A DNA stretch of 64,000 nt from Terrimonas rubra. GTDB lineage: Bacteria; Bacteroidota; Bacteroidia; Chitinophagales; Chitinophagaceae. Below are positions 58,418 through 64,000 of the stretch, piece by piece. Within the stretch, counting starts at the first letter, position 1, and every line of letters starts with the position of its first letter. The stretch is taken from contig NZ_JBHUOZ010000003.1 of the NCBI RefSeq assembly GCF_042686025.1, positions 2,232,001-2,296,000 on the forward strand, written 5' to 3'. Made by a program: the position numbers and the translations under genes. Under the pieces are notes generated by a model, which made no database searches, was not told the DNA's origin, and was given only the letters and a program-made list of their open reading frames with translations.

Positions 58418-60193
58418 ATGAAAACCTTGCTGTCTTTTTGCATCCTGTTTTATTATTCGATAACGACTATCATTGCGCAAAATACCCGGGAGATAGAAAA
58501 TCAAAAAAGCTTTGCCAAAGTATACGGGTACCTGAAATATTTTTACCCCGGTGATGAAGCGGCTAAACTGGATTGGGATAAGTTTGCTGTTTATGGTGCC
58601 GCAAAAGTAGCCGGATGCACCAATTCGCAACAATTAAAAGATACTTTAACGGCCTTATTGGGACCGTTGATGCCGGGGGCAAAAATTGTACCTGCCCATA
58701 CCAGGATCAACTGGAATAAAAAGGCGTTTACCCCACCCGATCTCAAAGGTTATGAAGTAGTAGCCTGGCAGCACCTGGGCGTGGGTACACTGAAGGATGA
58801 ACGGATGCCTTATAAAAGTGAGCGGACCAGCCGGCTGAGGTTAACCGATAAAAACCTGTTTGATACCAAGCCGGCTGTGGGAGAGTATATAGAGAAGCCT
58901 ATTGGTAATGACCTGAAAATATTTGTGCCTATCGCACTGTATGGTAACAAAACAAGTACCTACCCGGCGGCTGATACCATTGCCGGTAAGTCTTACCTTG
59001 CTATCATCAATAACCTGAGCAGGGATTCACTGAAAGCGGATAAACTTTTTGCCCGTTGCGGTAATATCATTAATACCTGGAATGTTTTCCAGCATTTCTT
59101 CCCCTACTTTACCGAAGCAAAGACTGATTGGTATGCTGACCTGGACATGGCTTTAAGGGAAACCTACCGGAACCATACCCAGGCCGATTTCCTGAATACA
59201 CTGAGAAGGTTAACCGCTAAACTAAAAGATGGGCATATCAGTGTAAGCCAGGTGGTTAATACCGATAATTACATGCCGCCGCTGGCCTGGAAATGGATAG
59301 AAAACAAACTGGTGGTTACCCATGTTTTTGATTCTACCTTGTCCATACAAAAAGGTGATATTGTTACCCGGGTAAACGGCGCAAGTACCAGTCATTACCT
59401 GGACAGTATTTATCAATATATATCAGCCGCTACACCGGGATGGTTGCATTACCGCGCCGAGACCGAATCCTTAGCCGGCCGCAAAGGATCGCAGTTACAA
59501 ATCACCTATGAATCACCCAACGCTCCTGCAAGGTCTTTAACCCTGGAAAGAAAGTTAATAAGGGCTGTATATGATAAAAAATTCCCTTTGCCCGACACCG
59601 TTAAACAGCTACCCGGTAATATCATGTATATTAATATCGGGGTGGCGGAGATGGACGTTATTAATAAGGCATTACCCCAATTACAAAAAGCAAAGGCAAT
59701 TATTTGTGACCTGCGGGGTTACCCCACCGATAATACTGATTTTATCCAGTATTTAATGACAGACAAAGCTGCAGAGAGTAACTGGATGCAGGTACCGCAG
59801 ATCATTTACCCCGACCAGGAGAAAAAAATTACTTATCATTATGAGAACTGGCCATTAGTGCCGGCCCAGCCACACCTGACGGCTAAGATTTACTTCCTGG
59901 TAGATGGCCAGGTGATCAGCAAGGGCGAAAGTTATATGAGTTATATTGAACATTATAAACTGGCTACGATCATTGGTCAGCCTACAGCAGGTACAAACGG
60001 TAATGTAAATTACCTTGTTTTGCCGGGCGGTACGGTTATCATGTTCACGAATATGAAAGTATATAAACATGACGGCAGCCGGCATCATGGTGTGGGCATA
60101 TTACCCAATATATATGTTGAACAAACGATTAAAGGTATACGGGAAGGCAGGGATGAGTACCTGGAAAAAGCGCTGGAAGAAGCCAATAAATAA
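58418..60193 (+). CDS. Exported S41-family (C-terminal processing) peptidase
   Basis: A 591-residue protein with signal peptide (MKTLLSFCILFYYSITTIIAQ). Residues about 195-290 form an N-terminal helical region (WNVFQHFFPYFTEAKTDWYADL, LTAKLKDGHISV, typical of the tricorn/S41 group); a PDZ-like part follows (QKGDIVTRVNGASTSHYLD); the C-terminal S41 catalytic region has FLVDGQVISKGESYMSYIEHYKLATIIGQPTAGTNGNVN, with the nucleophilic serine in the SKGES segment and the GQPTAGTNGN loop. The KSFAKVYGYLKYFYPGDEA start is common in Bacteroidota S41 proteins of unknown substrate. It may be co-transcribed with the TonB receptor 80 bp downstream. Confidence 0.88.
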   Translation: MKTLLSFCILFYYSITTIIAQNTREIENQKSFAKVYGYLKYFYPGDEAAKLDWDKFAVYGAAKVAGCTNSQQLKDTLTALLGPLMPGAKIVPAHTRINWNKKAFTPPDLKGYEVVAWQHLGVGTLKDERMPYKSERTSRLRLTDKNLFDTKPAVGEYIEKPIGNDLKIFVPIALYGNKTSTYPAADTIAGKSYLAIINNLSRDSLKADKLFARCGNIINTWNVFQHFFPYFTEAKTDWYADLDMALRETYRNHTQADFLNTLRRLTAKLKDGHISVSQVVNTDNYMPPLAWKWIENKLVVTHVFDSTLSIQKGDIVTRVNGASTSHYLDSIYQYISAATPGWLHYRAETESLAGRKGSQLQITYESPNAPARSLTLERKLIRAVYDKKFPLPDTVKQLPGNIMYINIGVAEMDVINKALPQLQKAKAIICDLRGYPTDNTDFIQYLMTDKAAESNWMQVPQIIYPDQEKKITYHYENWPLVPAQPHLTAKIYFLVDGQVISKGESYMSYIEHYKLATIIGQPTAGTNGNVNYLVLPGGTVIMFTNMKVYKHDGSRHHGVGILPNIYVEQTIKGIREGRDEYLEKALEEANK

Positions 60194-60273
60194 TATATAC
60201 TTCCGGCAAGTGGATGCGTGTTGTACAGCCTGAAAAATGAAAGCCCTACCTTTATACAGGCATAATCATCTGA

Positions 60274-62343
60274 ATGAAAAGAAGTATACTTATTATCACC
60301 GGCCTGTTTTTTTATTTACCATTTATTACCGCACAGCAATCGGGGGGAGATTCGCTTTTATTGGAAGAAGTAACGGTGGAAGCTTTCCGTACTCACCAGA
60401 CCGCCAATAAGGGTACCGCGACTGTGCATATTTTAAACCGGCAAACAGCTGACGGTTATAATAAATTGTCGCTGCTCAGTGGTATGAATACCATCAGCGG
60501 GGTACGTATGGAAGAACGTTCGCCCGGAAGTTACCGCTTAAATATCAGGGGCAGCTCCTTAAGATCACCATTTGGTGTGCGTAATGTAAAAGTATACTGG
60601 AATAATATTCCGTTAACCGACCCGGGTGGTAATACTTATTTTAACCAGCTGGCTTTTAATAATTTTTCGAAGATCGAAGTAGTAAAAGGACCGCCATCCA
60701 GTATGTACGGCGCCGGCACGGGTGGCCTGGTATTGCTGAGCAGCTTATACAACTGGAAGCCAGGAGCAGATGCCGAATATATTACCGGTAGTTATAACCT
60801 GCAAAACGCACTTACTTCCTTACGTTTCGGCAGCGACGGGGCCCGGCACGAAATTACCTTTGCCCATAACCAAAGTGATGGTTACCGGGAACAGAGTAAA
60901 TTAAGAAGGGATAATTTTTCATGGAGCAGCCGGTATAAAGTGCATGAAAAATACAGTATCAGTACCGGTATATTATATAATGATATGTATTACCAGACGC
61001 CCGGTGCGCTAACCCAGGCCGAATACAATACCAACCCCAAAGCGGCAAGGCCCGCAGCCGGTGGTTTTCCCGGCGCGGTGCAGGCCAAGGCTGCCATTTT
61101 TCAAAAAAACATTACTTTAGGCATTACTAATACATATATATTCAACCGGTTTATCAGCGGTAGCACTACTTTATACGGCAGTTATACTGACCTGCGGAAT
61201 GCCGCGGTGCGCAATTATGAAAGGCGGCAGGAGCCACATGCCGGTGTACGCAGCACCATTGATATTCATTTAAATAATTCATTTGCCCAAAGTATAATAA
61301 GTGCCGGCGCAGAATGGCAACGGGGCTATAATAATATACGGGTATCACAAAATAAAAATGGCAACCCCGATACCCTGCAGACCGATGATGATGTGCGGCA
61401 GACCGCTTATACCATTTTTGTACAGGCACATACTATCCTTCAAAAAAAATGGATGCTGACTGCCGGATTAGGATTGAATAAGAACAGTAACGATTTTACC
61501 CGGGTAAATAATTATCCTGTTAAAACCATCACACTCACCTACCCTGCAACGCTGATGCCGCGTTTCGCGGTATGGCGGGAGCTCAATTCAAAGGGTGCTA
61601 TCCTGTTAAATATATCCAGGGGATTTTCAGCACCTACGACTGCGGAGTTATTACCTTCTACCAGTATTTTGAATACTGCTTTGCAGGCCGAAAAAGGCTG
61701 GAATTATGAACTGACAACCCGTTATGCTTTTCTGCTGCAAAAACTGCAGGTAAGTATTACCGGCTTTTATTTTGATATGCAGAATGCACTGGTACAGAAA
61801 AGGGATATCAGCGGCGCTGATTATTTTGAGAACGCAGGGGCCATACAACAAAAAGGTATAGAAACGCAGGTAAATTATTTATATACAGCCAACAATCAGT
61901 TTATTAAAAAAGTGCAAACCAGTATTGCCTATACTTTTCATGATTTTACCTATGGTAATTATGTAAATAATAATGTGAATTACAAAAGCCATACTTTGCC
62001 CTCTGTGCCCAAACACAGTATTGCTGCAACAGTTATTGTACAAACCCTGGGGGGTATTTATTTGCATGGCAGCTGGTACTATGCAGACAATATATTTTTA
62101 AATGATGCCAATACTGCTATTGCTCCTGCCTATCATTTAATAGGTGCACGTTCAGGTTATACATTACCGCTAACAACACACCAGTTAAATATATATGCTG
62201 GTATTGATAATATATTAAATGAAAAGTATAGCCTGGGTAATGATATTAATGCTGCCGCCGGCAGGTATTTTAATGCAGCGCCGGGACGTAATTTTTATAT
62301 AGGGATAGCCTGGAGCTGGGACAAAAAACCGGCTGAACGTTAA
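60274..62343 (+). CDS. TonB-dependent receptor without regulatory domain
   Basis: A 689-residue outer-membrane receptor. Signal peptide (to about residue 20, PFITAQ), a TonB-box-like LLEEVTVEAFRT, plug domain (about 45-155: LSLLSGMNTISGVRMEERSPGSYRLNIRGSSLRSPFGVRNVKVYWNNIPLTDPGG, FSKIEVVKGPPSSMYGAGTGGLVLLSS) and a barrel that ends NAAPGRNFYIGIAWSW. It lacks the carboxypeptidase-regulatory-like domain of the other TonB proteins in this window. The order S41 peptidase then receptor suggests that both act on the same exported or imported peptide-like ligand, but this is inference; a metal or siderophore ligand is equally possible. Confidence 0.9.
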   Translation: MKRSILIITGLFFYLPFITAQQSGGDSLLLEEVTVEAFRTHQTANKGTATVHILNRQTADGYNKLSLLSGMNTISGVRMEERSPGSYRLNIRGSSLRSPFGVRNVKVYWNNIPLTDPGGNTYFNQLAFNNFSKIEVVKGPPSSMYGAGTGGLVLLSSLYNWKPGADAEYITGSYNLQNALTSLRFGSDGARHEITFAHNQSDGYREQSKLRRDNFSWSSRYKVHEKYSISTGILYNDMYYQTPGALTQAEYNTNPKAARPAAGGFPGAVQAKAAIFQKNITLGITNTYIFNRFISGSTTLYGSYTDLRNAAVRNYERRQEPHAGVRSTIDIHLNNSFAQSIISAGAEWQRGYNNIRVSQNKNGNPDTLQTDDDVRQTAYTIFVQAHTILQKKWMLTAGLGLNKNSNDFTRVNNYPVKTITLTYPATLMPRFAVWRELNSKGAILLNISRGFSAPTTAELLPSTSILNTALQAEKGWNYELTTRYAFLLQKLQVSITGFYFDMQNALVQKRDISGADYFENAGAIQQKGIETQVNYLYTANNQFIKKVQTSIAYTFHDFTYGNYVNNNVNYKSHTLPSVPKHSIAATVIVQTLGGIYLHGSWYYADNIFLNDANTAIAPAYHLIGARSGYTLPLTTHQLNIYAGIDNILNEKYSLGNDINAAAGRYFNAAPGRNFYIGIAWSWDKKPAER

Positions 62344-62767
62344 ACAGTCCGTTTTATTGATAATACCATTTAAGAATCAGATTTCAAAATATATTTTATA
62401 CACACCGGTTATTAAATTATCATTAGCTGCCGGAAGGGGTAAAGTCTGGCATGTTGGCACAGCTGCCCCCGCCCGGAAAAACAATTGCTAAGCCTTTAAA
62501 ATTGTGCTGGTTATAAAAAAATCCATTCCCACCCAAAACCGCCCGGAACCGGCTGTTCAAAAGCCGTTTGAATTTGTTTGAATTTTCTTTCCACATATTG
62601 TGAATTTGTTTATTGCTAACTAATTTTTTTATTGGCGAACTTTGAAAAACTGCAGAGCGGTACTATCCAATCCTGCATAAAATAATCCCTTTTTTTATTA
62701 TTTATTCCCTTAAATCTGTAAGATATAAATTATAGGTAGTGGGAATGCTGACAAACTTAAGAACGGT
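62344..62767. other. Leader region of the ribonucleotide reductase operon
   Basis: A 424-bp gap with no gene. It has a GC-rich block at about 62428-62560 containing AGCTGCCCCCGC (62470-62481), which matches part of the cobalamin-riboswitch core but without the other conserved boxes, and a CGGCT / AGCCG hairpin near 62550-62566. Further on, GAATTTGTTT occurs twice around CCACATATTGTG (62591-62602), a loose NrdR-box-like inverted repeat. No canonical -7 box was found. Confidence 0.4.
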
Positions 62768-63742
62768 ATGGGCATTTTTGACAAAAGAATTCAGTATAAA
62801 CCTTTCGAATATCCGGAGGTATTACAATTTACTGCTGCTATCAACAAATCATTTTGGGTGCATTCCGAAGTAGATTTCACAGCAGATGTACAGGATTTTC
62901 ACTCTCATCTGACACCTGCCGAACAAAATGCCGTAAAAAACAGTTTGTTATCTATCGCCCAGATAGAGGTGGCGGTAAAATCGTTCTGGGGTAACCTGTA
63001 CCAGCATTTTCCCAAGCCGGAGATGAATGGTTTAGGTTCCACTTTCGCGGAATGTGAGTTCAGGCATTCTGAAGCCTATTCCCGTTTGCTGGAAGTATTA
63101 GGTTATAACAGCCAGTTTGATAAACTGATCCAGGTGCCTGCTATCAAGCAACGTATCGATTACCTGACAGCCGCTTTAGGCAGTGCGAAATCTAATGATA
63201 AAAAAGAGTACACTACTTCTTTGATACTGTTCAGTATCCTGATTGAGAATGTGAGCCTGTTCAGCCAGTTTGCCATTATATTATCCTTTACCCGTTTTAA
63301 AGGGTTAATGAAAAATGTAAGCAATATTATTGCCTGGACCTCGGTAGATGAACAGATACATGCCAATGCCGGTATTTACCTGGTGAACAAAATCCGGGAA
63401 GAATATCCTGAGATCTTTACTGAAGAGACCATCAAAAGCATCACTGATATTGTTGAGCAGTCAATTGAAGCCGAAAGCCAGATATTAGACTGGATATTCA
63501 GCGAAGGACACCTGGAAATTATTCATAAGAAAGACCTGATCAATTTTATGAAAAGACGTGCCGATGAAAGTTTAACACAAATTGGCATAAAACCTGTGTT
63601 CAATGTAAGTACGCAGGACAGCAGTGCCATGTTATGGTTTGAAGAAGAGGTTTTCTCCAACAGTTTGGATGACTTTTTTGCCAAACGTCCTGTAGAGTAT
63701 ACCAAACATGACAAAAGTATTTCAGCGCATGACTTATTTTAA
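62768..63742 (+). CDS. nrdB: Ribonucleoside-diphosphate reductase, small (beta) subunit
   Basis: A 324-residue class I radical subunit that makes the radical used by NrdA to reduce ribonucleotides. Metal ligands: E97 and H100 in ECEFRHSEAY, with the likely radical tyrosine Y104 in the E-x-x-H-x-x-x-Y pattern of class Ia enzymes; the first ligand is probably E67 (IAQIEVAVKSFW) where E. coli has aspartate. The second set lies in LIENVSLFSQF and VDEQIHANAG. The C-terminal tail that docks in the large subunit ends HDKSISAHDLF. nrdB comes first and nrdA follows after 51 bp. Confidence 0.95.
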   Translation: MGIFDKRIQYKPFEYPEVLQFTAAINKSFWVHSEVDFTADVQDFHSHLTPAEQNAVKNSLLSIAQIEVAVKSFWGNLYQHFPKPEMNGLGSTFAECEFRHSEAYSRLLEVLGYNSQFDKLIQVPAIKQRIDYLTAALGSAKSNDKKEYTTSLILFSILIENVSLFSQFAIILSFTRFKGLMKNVSNIIAWTSVDEQIHANAGIYLVNKIREEYPEIFTEETIKSITDIVEQSIEAESQILDWIFSEGHLEIIHKKDLINFMKRRADESLTQIGIKPVFNVSTQDSSAMLWFEEEVFSNSLDDFFAKRPVEYTKHDKSISAHDLF

Positions 63743-63793
63743 CAGAACAATTGAATCCCCTATTTGTTACCAAATATATACCCCCATTAAATT

Positions 63794-64000
63794 ATGAATA
63801 CACTTTTTGAAACAGCTGCTACCCCCGCGCCTGAATTGAAACAAGGCGAATTACTTCCACAATATGAACATGAAAAGTTATGGTGGAAGAATGAAGAAAG
63901 TGAACAGATTTTAAACAGGGGTTACCTGTTGAAAGGCGAAACTTTAGAAGGAGCCCTGGAGCGTATCTGCGCAGCGGCTGCACAACGTTTATATAAACCC
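63794..64000 (+). CDS. nrdA: Ribonucleoside-diphosphate reductase, large (alpha) subunit, 5' part
   Basis: The first 69 codons are visible before the window ends, starting ATG at 63794: MNTLFETAATPAPELKQGEL, then LPQYEHEKLWWKNEESEQIL, then NRGYLLKGETLEGALERICA. The NRGYLLKGETLEGALERI motif is the conserved N-terminal region of the catalytic barrel subunit (the usual family form is NRYLLPGETPEEMFERV). The allosteric ATP-cone, if any, is absent from this start: the protein enters the reductase fold within 45 residues. Position directly after nrdB supports the call. Confidence 0.9.
   Translation, partial: MNTLFETAATPAPELKQGELLPQYEHEKLWWKNEESEQILNRGYLLKGETLEGALERICAAAAQRLYKP

Noticed and set aside
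1..64000. tRNA, rRNA, prophage, plasmid origin or integrated-element signatures
   Set aside because: No cloverleaf, rRNA-like, integrase, portal/terminase, relaxase or replication-initiator sequence was recognised on either strand.

Overview
This window looks like a chromosomal segment of a Bacteroidota bacterium, most likely family Chitinophagaceae. That placement is inferred from gene content: two SusC/SusD pairs, a FecI/FecR-type sigma and anti-sigma pair feeding a SusC with an STN domain, two PorP/SprF proteins each paired with a protein carrying a gliding-motility (type IX, type B) C-terminal sorting domain, TAnnTTTG promoter elements and an almost complete lack of Shine-Dalgarno sequences. 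No rRNA, tRNA, CRISPR array or transposase gene was seen.

Layout. 1-7.1 kb: a thioredoxin-like gene converging on a SusC-SusD-DUF5689 operon. 7.7-11.3 kb: siderophore-type TonB receptor plus PepSY membrane protein. 11.4-15 kb: a VOC protein, an SDR and an Xaa-Pro aminopeptidase. 15.7-17.9 kb: a membrane pyrophosphatase. 18-31 kb: an orphan ECF sigma factor, then a roughly 12-kb minus-strand locus (sigma, FecR, SusC, SusD, EndoH-like GH18, F5/8C-FnIII surface protein, PorP/SprF) that probably captures and cleaves N-glycans at the cell surface. 31-41 kb: phosphohexomutase, DUF2279 protein, esterase, GT9 glycosyltransferase, an OmpR-type two-component system, a USP-like protein, bestrophin and rimO. 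41.7-48.6 kb: TPR protein, a DUF234 ATPase bracketed by matching palindromes, an outer-membrane TonB protein and a tandem USP. 48.6-53.3 kb: second PorP/SprF plus large PKD surface protein, next to a very AT-rich tract. 54-57 kb: LEA2 lipoprotein, thioesterase, coaD, pyrB and an unlisted 54-residue DUF1328 gene. 57.4-64 kb: AraC regulator with a hairpin running into its start codon, S41 peptidase, TonB receptor, and nrdB followed by the start of nrdA.

The most unusual signals are in the DNA between genes. (1) The DUF234 ATPase gene at 43009-44418 has nearly identical 49-nt imperfect palindromes directly at both ends, like a self-contained cassette. (2) At least six intergenic sites carry degenerate repeats with a strict 7-bp period but different unit sequences; at three of them the stop codon of the neighbouring gene lies within or at the edge of the array. 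(3) Two CACAGAG-type arrays share an alternating 10/13-bp spacing. (4) Two further dispersed repeat families, three copies each, occupy intergenic DNA, and one of them always sits at the 3' end of a gene. All functional calls come from reading motifs by eye; no database search was run.
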